Shown in pieces: positions 52,078 through 61,574 of a stretch of DNA of 64,000 nucleotides. How positions within the stretch are numbered: the first letter of the stretch is position 1; every line of letters starts with the position of its first letter. The translations under genes and the position numbers were made by a program. The stretch spans positions 1 through 64,000 of the forward strand of contig CAMYDW010000001.1 in assembly GCA_947254645.1 (NCBI GenBank). The letters run 5' to 3'. Source of the stretch: an uncultured Peptococcaceae bacterium. GTDB lineage: Bacteria; Bacillota; Peptococcia; Peptococcales; Peptococcaceae. The notes beneath the pieces were generated by a model. It saw only the letters and a list, made by a program, of their open reading frames with translations. It did no database searches and had not been told where the DNA came from.

Positions 52078-52995
52078 ATGCGTTATCTGCTTCGTGATGA
52101 TAAATTGATCATGGCTGACACAGCATTGGAGCGGGCCTCTGATTTTTATGTGGAAACAGTCGCGCCAAGTGCCTTTAAGCATCCAGAAAAAACACCAAAT
52201 GCTTTTTTAGAGGTGGGAGAGGAAAGTCGCCATGCATCGGTGTGGATTTTTCCAGACTATATTTATGGCGCTGTTCGCCATCTGAATAACCTGCACAAAA
52301 AAGAGGGCACGTCATATTTTTATGTCACCGCAAAAGGCTTGACCATCATTGAACGTGGCCAATGGTTTGAAACAAAATTGCAACAACTTTGCGATAAGAT
52401 GGTCTCTAGTGGCGCAACGCCAATGATTTTATTGGCCATACTCCTAGAAGAGCTACTGGATGATAATAGCGAAAAGCTAGATGCCATGGATGCACGCTTG
52501 GAGCAGCAAGAGGAAGTCATTATTGAAAACAATAGTGCCCTATACAACAATATGGACCATCTGCTTCAGGCCCAACGGCGCTCCCTCATGCACCTAAAGA
52601 GACATTATCAGCAGCTTGCTAATATTGGTAGTGCGATTGCTGAAAGTCCTTATGCCTTTATAGGCGAGGAAGAGCGACGCTATTTTCGCTTTTTAGCCAA
52701 TAAGGCCACCCATCTTTATGCCGATGCAAGAGATTTACAAGAGTACGCCATTCAGCTAGGCGAAATGCTAGAGACAGACAGGGACAATAGACAAAATGCC
52801 CTCATGGAATTTTTGACTATTGTTGCGACCATCTTTATGCCACTCACCCTGTTGACAGGCTGGTATGGCATGAACTTTGTGCATATGCCAGAGCTGAGTA
52901 AGCCTTATGCCTATCCAATAGTGATTGTGGTTGCCATCACCATTGTTGTTTTGGAAATCATCTTTATCATCAAAAAAAGAGGACGCCGTCATTAG
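52078..52995 (+). CDS. corA: CorA-family magnesium/divalent cation transporter
   Basis: This 305-aa transporter has a soluble N-terminal domain, a long helix and two C-terminal membrane helices. The family motif YGMNF lies after the first helix (TIVATIFMPLTLLTGWYGMN). It takes up magnesium or related ions along the membrane potential. ATG 52078 follows GAGGGG. It ends KKRGRRH on the cytoplasmic side. No riboswitch is seen. Confidence 0.9.
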   Translation: MRYLLRDDKLIMADTALERASDFYVETVAPSAFKHPEKTPNAFLEVGEESRHASVWIFPDYIYGAVRHLNNLHKKEGTSYFYVTAKGLTIIERGQWFETKLQQLCDKMVSSGATPMILLAILLEELLDDNSEKLDAMDARLEQQEEVIIENNSALYNNMDHLLQAQRRSLMHLKRHYQQLANIGSAIAESPYAFIGEEERRYFRFLANKATHLYADARDLQEYAIQLGEMLETDRDNRQNALMEFLTIVATIFMPLTLLTGWYGMNFVHMPELSKPYAYPIVIVVAITIVVLEIIFIIKKRGRRH

Positions 52996-53096
52996 CAACC
53001 CATCCGCAAGTGTGTAATCTATACAAGGCGGGGTATGTACAGATTATAATTATAAAATGACATTAGAATAAATCAGACTCTTTGGAGGAGATAGAT

Positions 53097-53948
53097 ATGA
53101 CAAATAGAACAATTACACATCGTGTCAAAGGGCAACCAGCAGTCGATGGCGATGGTGTGCACTTGGTACGTGTTTTAGGCAATCAAACGGTGAAAATATT
53201 CGACCCTATTTTGATGTTGGATTCTTTTGACAGCACCAATCCAGAAGATTACATCGCTGGTTTTCCATTGCATCCACACCGTGGCATCGAAACAGTGAGC
53301 TATCTTTATAAAGGCAAAATGATGCATAAAGACAGCACTGGTGGCGAGGATACCATCGGCGATGGTGAAGTGCAATGGATGAATGCTGGCTCTGGGATCA
53401 TGCATGAAGAACGAATTCCAGAAGCAGAGCGTATGCTTGGTGTGCAAATGTGGCTCAATCTTCCAGCCAAGGATAAAATGAGCAAGCCGTTCTATTTGAG
53501 CATTAAAAACGATAGCATCCAAGAAATTCCTTTCGAGGGTGGCATGCTTCGTTTGTTGGCAGGACAATATCAAGGGGCGCAGGGCTATCAAGCGGCATAT
53601 GCGCCTCTTGATTACTATGATATTCATTTAGAAGCAGGCGGAAAGCTTGCTGTAGATGTACTAGAGGATGCCTCTGTTATGGCGTTTACCCTCTTAGGGA
53701 ATGTGACCATTGCTGGAGAGCATATTGAAGAAAAAACAGCAGTGAAGTTTTCAGCAGGTGATCGCATTGAATTTGAAGCAACAGATGGCGATGCCCAAAT
53801 TCTCTTCATGAGCTCCAAAGCGCTCAATGAGCCAATTGCTTGGATGGGTCCGATTGTGATGAATACCCAAGCTGAATTAGAACAGGCCTTTAAAGAATTG
53901 CGCAGTGATGAGTTTGTAAAAGAAAAATTAGAAATACCTGTTGAATAA
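53097..53948 (+). CDS. Pirin-family protein
   Basis: This 283-aa bicupin has the metal-binding motifs HPHRGIETVSYLYKG and NAGSGIMHEER (His/His/His/Glu ligands). Bacterial pirins are often quercetin dioxygenases or regulators of redox proteins. ATG 53097 is 7 bases after GGAGGAG; an upstream TTG overlaps the site. It ends at a terminator. Confidence 0.9.
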   Translation: MTNRTITHRVKGQPAVDGDGVHLVRVLGNQTVKIFDPILMLDSFDSTNPEDYIAGFPLHPHRGIETVSYLYKGKMMHKDSTGGEDTIGDGEVQWMNAGSGIMHEERIPEAERMLGVQMWLNLPAKDKMSKPFYLSIKNDSIQEIPFEGGMLRLLAGQYQGAQGYQAAYAPLDYYDIHLEAGGKLAVDVLEDASVMAFTLLGNVTIAGEHIEEKTAVKFSAGDRIEFEATDGDAQILFMSSKALNEPIAWMGPIVMNTQAELEQAFKELRSDEFVKEKLEIPVE

Positions 53949-53950
53949 AA

Positions 53951-53977
53951 AAAAGAGCACTTGAGGCTCTTTTTTAT
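53951..53977 (+). terminator. Terminator after pirin
   Basis: AAAAGAGC / GCTCTTTT stem with a 7-base loop and a T run. Confidence 0.8.
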
Positions 53978-54013
53978 TTTGGTTGATCAGACAGCATGGT
54001 GTGCATCCTCCTT

Positions 54014-54055
54014 ATGAAGTTAGCGGCAGTTAACGGTTTTCTTTATTAACTTCAT
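54014..54055. repeat. 9-bp inverted repeat upstream of bceR
   Basis: ATGAAGTTA (54014-54022) and TAACTTCAT (54047-54055) are exact inverse copies 24 bases apart. They may be an operator or a remnant of older sequence. The region 53978-54178 has no gene. Confidence 0.4.
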
Positions 54056-54178
54056 GAGAATAAAGGCAATAGCAGCGAGCAAGGAATCAAAGGTAAGAGA
54101 CGTATTTGAAAAAGTTTTATTGGTACAATCGAGAAGGGGAATGGTGTAATATAAGAATGAACAGAAAGGAGGGCGTAT

Positions 54179-54856
54179 ATGCACAAAATTTTAATTGTAG
54201 AGGACAATATCACCATCGCCACCGAAATAGCCAAGCAGCTACGTGCCTGGGGCTACGATACCCTGATGGTAGAGGATTTTCATGAGGTGGTGACAACCTT
54301 TTCTGATTTTCAACCAGCCTTGGTCTTATTGGATATTTCTTTGCCCTTTTTCAATGGTTACCATTGGTGTGATGAAATCCGTAAGATTTCCAAGGTGCCT
54401 ATTATTTTTGTTTCCTCCTTGGCAGATAATATGAACATTGTCATGGCCATGAATCGTGGTGGCGATGACTTTATCACCAAGCCCTTTGATTTTAATGTGC
54501 TGACTGCAAAGGTGCAGGCCCTGTTGCGACGCACCTATGATTTTGGTGACGCACCAGAGCTGGATATGATTAGTCATCGAGGATTGCTGTTGAATCGTCG
54601 AAGTGGCAGTCTGCTGTATCAAGGGGTGCAAATAGATTTAACGAAAAATGAATTTTTGCTTTTAGAAAGCTTACTCAGCCAGTCTGGAGAAATTGTGAGC
54701 CGTGAGGAATTGATGCTCAAGCTCTGGGCCACCGACAGCTTTGTCGATGAAAATACCCTCACTGTCAATATGACCCGTTTGCGCAAAAAATTAGAGCACC
54801 ATGGCATTGTCGATTTGATTGTGACAAAGAAAGGGCAAGGGTATTTCATCGAATGA
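54179..54856 (+). CDS. bceR: Response regulator, BceR type
   Basis: This OmpR-family response regulator (225 aa) has the phospho-acceptor D52 (in VLLDISLPFFNGYHWC) and acidic D9/E8. Its C-terminal winged helix contains GEIVSREELMLKLW. It probably controls the adjacent bceAB. AAAGGAGG lies 7 bases before ATG 54179, and its stop overlaps bceS. Confidence 0.88.
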   Translation: MHKILIVEDNITIATEIAKQLRAWGYDTLMVEDFHEVVTTFSDFQPALVLLDISLPFFNGYHWCDEIRKISKVPIIFVSSLADNMNIVMAMNRGGDDFITKPFDFNVLTAKVQALLRRTYDFGDAPELDMISHRGLLLNRRSGSLLYQGVQIDLTKNEFLLLESLLSQSGEIVSREELMLKLWATDSFVDENTLTVNMTRLRKKLEHHGIVDLIVTKKGQGYFIE

Positions 54857-55839
54857 TGCTATTAAAATATATTGCGACCATTTGGCGCAGCCTGCTCTGT
54901 TGCCTGTCTATGGTCAGTATGTATGCCTTTGTGGCAAGCTTGTATCGTTTTCCAGCCACGAGTATTCTCTATGGGTTGGCATTGAGCTTGTTTATAGGGG
55001 GCTGTTTCTTTGTCGGTGGTTTCTGCCGCTTTTACAAAAAAATGATACTGTTGGAAAGCATTGCCGAGCAACAGCTCCCTATTGATGATATTGGGAAGTT
55101 GTTGGCAGATGGTCATGTAGAGCGTGCCTATTTAGAAACCGTGGAACGTCTGCAGGAAGAAATCAAGGCTTTGAGTGCCTTGCATGAGGCGGTCAATCAG
55201 GCACAATTGGAATATTACAGTCTTTGGGTGCATCAAATTAAGACACCAATTGCCGCCCTGGACTTATTGCTCCAGCATAGTCAATCGAAGGAGAAAACCG
55301 CTTTCAAAATGGAGCTCATGAAAATAGAAGACTATGTGGACATGGTTCTCCAATATGCGCGTCTAGGCAGTAGCCACACGGATTTTTCCTTTCGTAAGCA
55401 ACCATTGACCCCCATTGTCAATGACGTTATCAAAAAATATGCAACGGTTTTTATTCACAAAAAAATTAGCATTCAGGTATTGCCGATGGATAAAGTGGTG
55501 CTGACCGATGAAAAATGGCTTTCTTTCATCCTTTCTCAAATTATTTCCAATGCCTTAAAATACACCAACCAAGGGAGTATCACCATCCAATTGGTGGGGG
55601 ATGTATTAGAAATAACAGACACAGGCATTGGTATTCGCCCAGAGGACTTGCCAAGGGTTTTTGAACAAGGGTTTACTGGTGCCAATGGGCGTGCCTATCA
55701 AAAAGCCAGTGGCATTGGCCTTTATTTATGCAAGCAAATTGCCGATCAGATTGGGCATCCCCTTTCTATCTCTTCTACTTTAGGACAAGGAACCACTGTT
55801 TCTATCGACCTATCTTACAAAGATGTAAGAATAGAGTAG
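54853..55839 (+). CDS. bceS: Intramembrane-sensing histidine kinase, BceS type
   Basis: This 328-aa kinase has two N-terminal membrane helices with almost no extracellular loop, as in BceS/LiaS-type kinases that read signal from their ABC transporter. H127 in WVHQIKTPIAALDLLL is the phosphorylation site. DTGIGIRPEDLPRVFEQGF and ASGIGLYLCK are the ATP-binding G boxes. It overlaps bceR by four bases. Confidence 0.88.
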   Translation: MMLLKYIATIWRSLLCCLSMVSMYAFVASLYRFPATSILYGLALSLFIGGCFFVGGFCRFYKKMILLESIAEQQLPIDDIGKLLADGHVERAYLETVERLQEEIKALSALHEAVNQAQLEYYSLWVHQIKTPIAALDLLLQHSQSKEKTAFKMELMKIEDYVDMVLQYARLGSSHTDFSFRKQPLTPIVNDVIKKYATVFIHKKISIQVLPMDKVVLTDEKWLSFILSQIISNALKYTNQGSITIQLVGDVLEITDTGIGIRPEDLPRVFEQGFTGANGRAYQKASGIGLYLCKQIADQIGHPLSISSTLGQGTTVSIDLSYKDVRIE

Positions 55840-55929
55840 GTGGATGAAAGGTTTTGTATAGGACGAATCAGGCTTCCTTTGTTAATATTTGATTATCACA
55901 ATAAACCTCATAACAAAGGAGAAATAACA

Positions 55930-56697
55930 ATGGCATTACTCGAAGTACAGCATTTAAAAAAGGTTTACACCCAACGTTTTGGCAACCAACAGGTACAAGC
56001 ATTGAGACATGTGCATTTTGATGTAGACCACGGCGAATATGTTGCGATTATGGGGGAATCTGGTTCAGGAAAGACCACCCTCTTGAATATTTTGGCTTCC
56101 TTAGACAAACCTACCAGCGGTAAGGTGTTGCTCAACGGGGAAGATATTACCACCATCAAAGAAAAACACATTTCGGCTTTTCGTCGAGACCACCTCGGCT
56201 TTGTTTTTCAGGATTTCAATTTGTTAGATACCTTTAGCTTGCGAGATAATATTTATCTGCCTCGCATTTTGGCAGGGGATCAAGAAAAGCGCATTGCCAA
56301 GGATTTAGAACCGTTGGCAGCGCAGCTGCGCATCACCGCACTTTTAGACAAATACCCTTATGAAGTCAGCGGTGGACAAAAGCAACGTGCTGCAGTGGCA
56401 CGCGCCTTGATTACCAAGCCAGATTTGGTTTTGGCAGATGAACCAACAGGGGCTCTAGATTCTCGCTCATCAGATGATTTATTGCAGCTTTTTCACGAAA
56501 TCAACGCCCAAGGGCAGACGATTGTCATGGCGACCCACAGCACCAAGGCGGCAAGCATGGCAAAGCGTGTGCTCTTTATTAAAGATGGTGAGGTGTTCCA
56601 TGAGCTTTATCGTGGAGATAAATCCCCAGAAGCAATGTTTGCCACGATTTCAGATACCTTGACCCTTTTGGCAAAAGGTGGTGAAAGCCATGTCTAA
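55930..56697 (+). CDS. bceA: Antimicrobial peptide ABC transporter, ATP-binding protein
   Basis: This 255-aa ATPase of the BceA/LolD class has Walker A GESGSGKTT, signature VSGGQKQR and Walker B LVLADEPTGALD. ATG 55930 follows AAAGGAG; a frame start at 55840 has no site. It works with BceB in resistance to bacitracin, nisin-like or similar lipid-II-directed peptides. The gap of 90 bases from bceS may hold its own promoter. Confidence 0.9.
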   Translation: MALLEVQHLKKVYTQRFGNQQVQALRHVHFDVDHGEYVAIMGESGSGKTTLLNILASLDKPTSGKVLLNGEDITTIKEKHISAFRRDHLGFVFQDFNLLDTFSLRDNIYLPRILAGDQEKRIAKDLEPLAAQLRITALLDKYPYEVSGGQKQRAAVARALITKPDLVLADEPTGALDSRSSDDLLQLFHEINAQGQTIVMATHSTKAASMAKRVLFIKDGEVFHELYRGDKSPEAMFATISDTLTLLAKGGESHV

Positions 56698-58669
56698 CAT
56701 GCTCATGCCACGATTGGCACTACAAAATATCAAGCAAAATAGAAAATTTTATCTTCCCTATATTTTAGCGGCTTCTGGCATGATCGCCATCTTTTATCTG
56801 CTGACGTATGTATCAACCAATAGTGGGCTAGAGAAAATGCAAGGGGTGGAGTACATCACCTATTTGCTTCAGCTTGGCACTGGTATCGTTGGTTTCTTTT
56901 CTATGGTGTTTATTTTCTATATCAATAACTTTCTCATGAAACGCCGCCAAAAGGAGCTTGGGGTGTACAATGTGCTCGGCATGGAAAAGAAGCATATTGG
57001 ACAATTATTGCTGATTGAAAACACCATCACCACGATTGTGTCCTTGGCGCTGGGATTGGGCATTGGTATTTTATTTAGCAAGCTGGTTGTTCTTTTGTTC
57101 TGCAAGATGATTCGTGTTGAAGAAGCCCCTCTGACAGCGACTGTATCGGTGATGGGGGTAGGCATCACAGTGGTGCTATTTGCTGTGATATTCTTGGCCG
57201 TTTTGATAAAGAATCAAATGAATGTCCATCTTGCCAATCCGATTACCTTATTGCAAGGCAGTCAACGTGGCGAAAGAGAGCCAAAGGTGCGTTTTGTGCT
57301 GTTAATTGTGGGCCTAGCAGCCTTGATTATAGGCTATGTCATGGCAAATACCATTAAGCAGCCCTTGCAAGCGATTACAAGCTTCTTCATTGCGGTGGCA
57401 CTGGTGATGATTGGCACCTATTGCTTGTTTACCGTCGGGAGTATTGCCATTTTAAAGATGCTCAAGAAGAACAAAAATTACTACTATCGTCCAAATCATT
57501 TTGCCAGTGTCTCTGGATTGCTTTTCCGCATGAAGCAAAATGCCATTGGAATGGCCAATATCTGCATCTTATCTACCATGGTATTAGTCACCCTCTCCAC
57601 AACCATTTGCTTCTACAGTGGGATAGATAAAGCCATTCATACCATCTCCCCAGGGACCATTAACGTTTCTGCAACCATAGATGAAGAAATCCAATTTGAA
57701 AAAATGTCCCTACAGGCCTTAGATAAGCAAAAGGCTTTAATGGAGCAAGTGGCTAATAAGCATCATCTGACAATTAGTGATGCAAAAAATTATACTTATT
57801 TGAATGTGACGGTTGATGCGACAGATGATGCCAATCTCCACGCTACTGCCGAAAAAGGTACTGTGGCCACGATTTTATCTGTTGTGACCGAGGAGCAGTA
57901 CACGCGCTTTACAGGAAAAACCTTACATCTCAAGGACAACGAGGTGTTGACCCTCAATGAAAAAATGCCGAAGGAGATTAAAATTTCTGGACGTGCCTTT
58001 CATAATACAGGCCTTGATAAGAATGGCTTGCCAACAGTCATGACGGCACTCAAAAATTATCAGATTGTTGTCAAAGATTTATCGGTGGTGAAAGATCTGA
58101 GCAACCGCTTCCATCAAGAAGCCTCCAAGGATTACTTGTATTATTATGGTTTTTTTAACATTGATGCTTCTCGTGACCAAGTCAATCAAGTCATCGGAGA
58201 TTTAAAGGCCCAAATGCCGAGTGAAGACTACGATGTGACAGGCAAGTATGAAATAGAGAATCTCATGTATGCGATCACAGGTGGATTTTTATTTCTAGGG
58301 ATTTTATTAGGATTGGCCTTTACCCTGGCAGCGATGCTCCTTATCTACTACAAGCAGTTGTCCGAAGGCTATTACGATAAAAAACAATATGAAATCATGC
58401 AAAAAGTGGGCATGAGCAAAGACGAAGTCAAGAGCAGCATTCGCTCTCAAGTATTGTTGGTTTTCTTTGCGCCGCTGTTGGTGGCAGGTTGCCATTTGAT
58501 TGGGGCTTCCAATATGATTTTTCAACTATTGAGTATCTTTGGCTTTAACCAATGGTCTGACTTTGTTATTTGTGCTGCTGGCACTTTTGTGGCTTTTGCG
58601 CTTTTATATGGCATCGTCTATGGCATCACTGCACGGTCTTACTACAACATCGTGCGATGGGAAAAATAA
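56690..58669 (+). CDS. bceB: Antimicrobial peptide ABC transporter permease
   Basis: This 659-aa permease has the BceB layout: about ten helices and one large extracellular domain (around residues 320-530) between helices 7 and 8, where the peptide is sensed. ATG 56690 overlaps the bceA stop. It is likely both a detoxifier and the sensor for BceS. A terminator follows. Confidence 0.88.
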   Translation: MSNMLMPRLALQNIKQNRKFYLPYILAASGMIAIFYLLTYVSTNSGLEKMQGVEYITYLLQLGTGIVGFFSMVFIFYINNFLMKRRQKELGVYNVLGMEKKHIGQLLLIENTITTIVSLALGLGIGILFSKLVVLLFCKMIRVEEAPLTATVSVMGVGITVVLFAVIFLAVLIKNQMNVHLANPITLLQGSQRGEREPKVRFVLLIVGLAALIIGYVMANTIKQPLQAITSFFIAVALVMIGTYCLFTVGSIAILKMLKKNKNYYYRPNHFASVSGLLFRMKQNAIGMANICILSTMVLVTLSTTICFYSGIDKAIHTISPGTINVSATIDEEIQFEKMSLQALDKQKALMEQVANKHHLTISDAKNYTYLNVTVDATDDANLHATAEKGTVATILSVVTEEQYTRFTGKTLHLKDNEVLTLNEKMPKEIKISGRAFHNTGLDKNGLPTVMTALKNYQIVVKDLSVVKDLSNRFHQEASKDYLYYYGFFNIDASRDQVNQVIGDLKAQMPSEDYDVTGKYEIENLMYAITGGFLFLGILLGLAFTLAAMLLIYYKQLSEGYYDKKQYEIMQKVGMSKDEVKSSIRSQVLLVFFAPLLVAGCHLIGASNMIFQLLSIFGFNQWSDFVICAAGTFVAFALLYGIVYGITARSYYNIVRWEK

Positions 58670-58672
58670 AAG

Positions 58673-58710
58673 AAAAACTCCTTGCTCTTTCAATAGCAGG
58701 GAGTTTTTTA
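58673..58710 (+). terminator. Terminator after bceB
   Basis: AAAAACTCC plus TGCT pair with AGCA plus GGAGTTTTT, followed by a T run. Confidence 0.8.
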
Positions 58711-58728
58711 TTTTTATAAACTCCAAAT

Positions 58729-58778
58729 AAACAGTATAAAACAGTTGACAACAGTTATATACTGTTATACACTGTTTG
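58729..58778 (+). promoter_or_regulatory. Promoter and phased operator of the YtrA-type operon
   Basis: TTGACA (58745-58750), 17 bases and TACACT (58768-58773) form the promoter. AACAGT occurs at 58730, 58740 and 58750, and the inverse ACTGTT at 58761 and 58771. The half-sites are 10 bp apart and two pairs are symmetric about 58758. This is probably the binding array of the GntR-family regulator encoded next. Confidence 0.7.
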
Positions 58779-58794
58779 CAAAGGAGGAAGGGAC

Positions 58795-59175
58795 ATGTCT
58801 TTTATTATTAATCATTCATCCATGGTACCCATTTATGAACAATTGGTACTGCAAATTAAGTCTCAGATTATAGCAGGCGAACTGACAGAAGGCAGTAGCC
58901 TACCTTCTGTGCGACAGCTTTCAAAAGCGCTCAATATCAGTGCCTTGACTGTTAAAAAAGCCTATGACTTTTTAGAAGGGGAGGGGCTTACCACCACTGT
59001 CCATGGCAAAGGTACCTATGTGGCAACGAGCAATCAAGGCTTGCTCGAAGAAGAACGATTAAAGGAAATTGAACAACTCCTGCGTAGCGGTGTCGATAAA
59101 GCCAAGCGCTACGGCATGAGTGAAGCAACCATAAAAGAACTCTTTCAGTTGGTATTGGGGGAATCATCATGTTGA
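58795..59175 (+). CDS. GntR-family regulator, YtrA subfamily
   Basis: This 126-aa GntR-type repressor has an N-terminal winged helix-turn-helix (VPIYEQLVLQIKSQIIAGEL and LPSVRQLSKALNISALTVKK). The C-terminal tail is short, as in YtrA. It probably represses its own operon from the half-sites upstream, and responds to cell-envelope stress or antibiotics. Its stop overlaps the ABC ATPase gene. Confidence 0.88.
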   Translation: MSFIINHSSMVPIYEQLVLQIKSQIIAGELTEGSSLPSVRQLSKALNISALTVKKAYDFLEGEGLTTTVHGKGTYVATSNQGLLEEERLKEIEQLLRSGVDKAKRYGMSEATIKELFQLVLGESSC

Positions 59176-60020
59176 CACTAGATAGAATCGAAAAACACTA
59201 TGAGAAATTTTCATTAGATTGTAGCATGCGGGTACCAGAGGGTCGTATTGTTGGCTTAGTGGGACGCAATGGCTCAGGCAAAACGACCATTTTCAAAAGC
59301 ATTTTAGATATTATTACGCTCGATGCAGGCAAACGTGTGCTTTTTGGTGAAGAAAAGACGATTTTAAGTACAGAGGACAAAGAGCGTATTGGTGTGGCTT
59401 TTGTTGCCAGTGGCTTTTATGGGGAACTTCATATTAAGAGTATCAATCGCATCCTAAAAGCATTTTATCCACAATTTGAAGAGGCGTGGTTTCTTGACCA
59501 ATGTCGAGCCCATCATTTGCCCTTGGATCAATCCATCAAAAGTTTTTCAACAGGCATGAAAGCCTTGTTAAAAATTTTTGTTGCCCTGTCCCATCAAGCA
59601 GAACTCATTATTCTAGATGAGCCAACCGCAGGACTCGATGTGGTGGCGAGACGTGAGGTGCTGGATATGGTGCGGGATTACATGGGACGTTTTCCAAAGG
59701 CTTCGGTGCTGATTAGCTCCCATATTGCCTCTGATTTAGAGCGACTCTGTGATGAAATTTATCTGATACACAAAGGCAAAATAATTTTTCATTTAGACAG
59801 TGATGAGCTTCAGGGCCAGTATGCCCTTCTCAAAGTGCCGAGAGAGGCTTTTGGTACTTTGGATACGACCTATATCATGAAAACAGTACCGACTGCCTAT
59901 GGCTATGAATGCTTGACCAATGAACGCGCTTTTTATCAAGAAAACTATCCGACCTTGGTCATGGAACCTGGTAACATTGATACCCTACTTGTGATGATGA
60001 CAGGAGGCGAAGAGGCATGA
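59169..60020 (+). CDS. ABC transporter ATP-binding protein (YtrB-like)
   Basis: This 283-aa ATPase has Walker A GRNGSGKTT, a signature-like FSTGMKALLKI and Walker B LIILDEPTAGLD. It overlaps both neighbours by a few bases, so the operon is tightly coupled. The partner permease is encoded next. The substrate is unknown; YtrA-type systems respond to glycopeptide and ramoplanin-like stress. Confidence 0.88.
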   Translation: MLTLDRIEKHYEKFSLDCSMRVPEGRIVGLVGRNGSGKTTIFKSILDIITLDAGKRVLFGEEKTILSTEDKERIGVAFVASGFYGELHIKSINRILKAFYPQFEEAWFLDQCRAHHLPLDQSIKSFSTGMKALLKIFVALSHQAELIILDEPTAGLDVVARREVLDMVRDYMGRFPKASVLISSHIASDLERLCDEIYLIHKGKIIFHLDSDELQGQYALLKVPREAFGTLDTTYIMKTVPTAYGYECLTNERAFYQENYPTLVMEPGNIDTLLVMMTGGEEA

Positions 60021-60646
60021 AAGGGCTCATCATTAAGGACTGTATGTTTCTTTATCAACAACGTCGATTTTTTGTACTGATGTTTTTAATTGCCATTGGT
60101 TTATCCTTCTTTACGGGCAATGCTGTTTTTGCGTCAAACTATTGTATGATTGTCGGACTGATTTTATCCATGTCTATTTTTACCACCGATGAATTGGAGA
60201 ATGGCTATCCCTTTCTCTTTTCCCTCCCTATGACGCGGAAGATGTATGTGCAAGCACGTTATATTTATAGTGCAGGCATGCTTATTGGCACTGGGTTAGT
60301 GGGCAGTGTATTATCACTTATCGTGAATTTTTTCATGGAACAAAAGAGCTCTTGGGCACTTTTGGCAAGTACCATCTCATTGATACCAGCTTATCTCATC
60401 TGTATCGCCGTTATCTTGCCAGTACTCATCCGCTACGGCAGTCAGAAGGGACGCTTGTTTTTGTTTATTGTGCTTGGGTTTGTGGCAGGATTTGTCATGG
60501 GATTTTTTCCGATGTTGCTCAATCCAGGATTCCTTTCGATGATACCAATTTGGGGTTATATTATAGGGGGCGTTGTTCTCTTCATCGCCATCTATTTGAT
60601 TTCTTATCGTTTAAGCCTTCTTTTTATAAAGAAGCGAGAATTTTAA
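60017..60646 (+). CDS. ABC-2-type membrane permease
   Basis: This 209-aa protein has about six helices in the ABC-2 permease pattern, with a basic C-terminus (LLFIKKREF). It overlaps the ATPase gene by four bases (ATGA). It completes a three-gene GntR-ATPase-permease unit and a terminator follows. Confidence 0.8.
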   Translation: MKGLIIKDCMFLYQQRRFFVLMFLIAIGLSFFTGNAVFASNYCMIVGLILSMSIFTTDELENGYPFLFSLPMTRKMYVQARYIYSAGMLIGTGLVGSVLSLIVNFFMEQKSSWALLASTISLIPAYLICIAVILPVLIRYGSQKGRLFLFIVLGFVAGFVMGFFPMLLNPGFLSMIPIWGYIIGGVVLFIAIYLISYRLSLLFIKKREF

Positions 60647-60671
60647 AAAGAGCCTTCGGGCCCTTTTTTTT
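60647..60671 (+). terminator. Terminator after the YtrA-type operon
   Basis: AAAGAGCC / GGCCCTTT with a TTCG tetraloop and one mismatch, then a T run. Confidence 0.8.
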
Positions 60672-60735
60672 GTAGGCTTGTCGAGGCTTGTTTCTATGGT
60701 GTAGAATGTGAGGAGAGAAAAAGAGGTGGTCGTTT

Positions 60736-61563
60736 GTGAGTCATAATAATCAGAAAAAAATTGCGTTAATCAATGATTTTACAGGCTTTGGTCGTTGTTC
60801 TATTGCGGTGGCGTGGCCTATTATTTCGATGCTGCGTGTGCAGTGCTGTCCAGTGCCGACATCCATTTTATCGAATCACACTGGGTTTGAAAGTTTCTTC
60901 TTTGATGATTACACGGACAAGATGGAGGCCTATATTGCAGAATGGCAAAAACTAGGGCTCACCTTTGATGGTATTTGCACAGGCTTTATCGGCTCTATGG
61001 CACAGATTAAGATTGTGGAGCAGTTTTTTGAACAATTTAAAAGGGACAACAATCTTATTATTGTAGACCCTGTTATGGGGGATTATGGGCAAGCCTATTC
61101 CACTTACACAAAAGAAATGTGTGAAGAAATGAAAAAATTGGTGCCTTATGCAGATATTCTCACCCCAAATGTGACAGAAGCTTGTTTATTGACGGATACC
61201 CCTTATAAAGATAAATTCCGTTTGTCAGAATATCAAATGATGGCAGAAGAGCTGGCAGCAAAAGGGCCAAATAAGGTTGTGATTACAGGTATTGCTCAAG
61301 GGGAATTTATTGCTAACTACTGCTTTGTGGCAGGAGAAAAACCAAAAATTGTGCGTTCTCACCGTGTGGGGATTCAACGCTCTGGCACAGGGGATATTTT
61401 CACTTCCATTGTGGCAGCTGATGCGGTTAATGGCGTTGATTTTTATCATTCTGTTAAGAAAGCGTCACGTTTTGTCAAAAAATGCATTCAAAAGTCCTTG
61501 GAGTTGGATATTCCAACAACGGATGGGGTTTGCTTTGAAGAAGTGCTACATACATTAAAATAG
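60736..61563 (+). CDS. Pyridoxamine/pyridoxal kinase family
   Basis: This 275-aa ribokinase-fold kinase phosphorylates pyridoxal, pyridoxine or pyridoxamine. VDPVMGDYGQAYSTYTKEM and the anion-hole motif RSGTGDIFTS are those of the PdxK/PdxY family. GTG 60736 follows AAGAGGTGG by 6 bases. It is followed closely by the radical SAM gene, 11 bases on. Confidence 0.88.
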   Translation: MSHNNQKKIALINDFTGFGRCSIAVAWPIISMLRVQCCPVPTSILSNHTGFESFFFDDYTDKMEAYIAEWQKLGLTFDGICTGFIGSMAQIKIVEQFFEQFKRDNNLIIVDPVMGDYGQAYSTYTKEMCEEMKKLVPYADILTPNVTEACLLTDTPYKDKFRLSEYQMMAEELAAKGPNKVVITGIAQGEFIANYCFVAGEKPKIVRSHRVGIQRSGTGDIFTSIVAADAVNGVDFYHSVKKASRFVKKCIQKSLELDIPTTDGVCFEEVLHTLK

Positions 61564-61574
61564 GAGGTAAGGAC

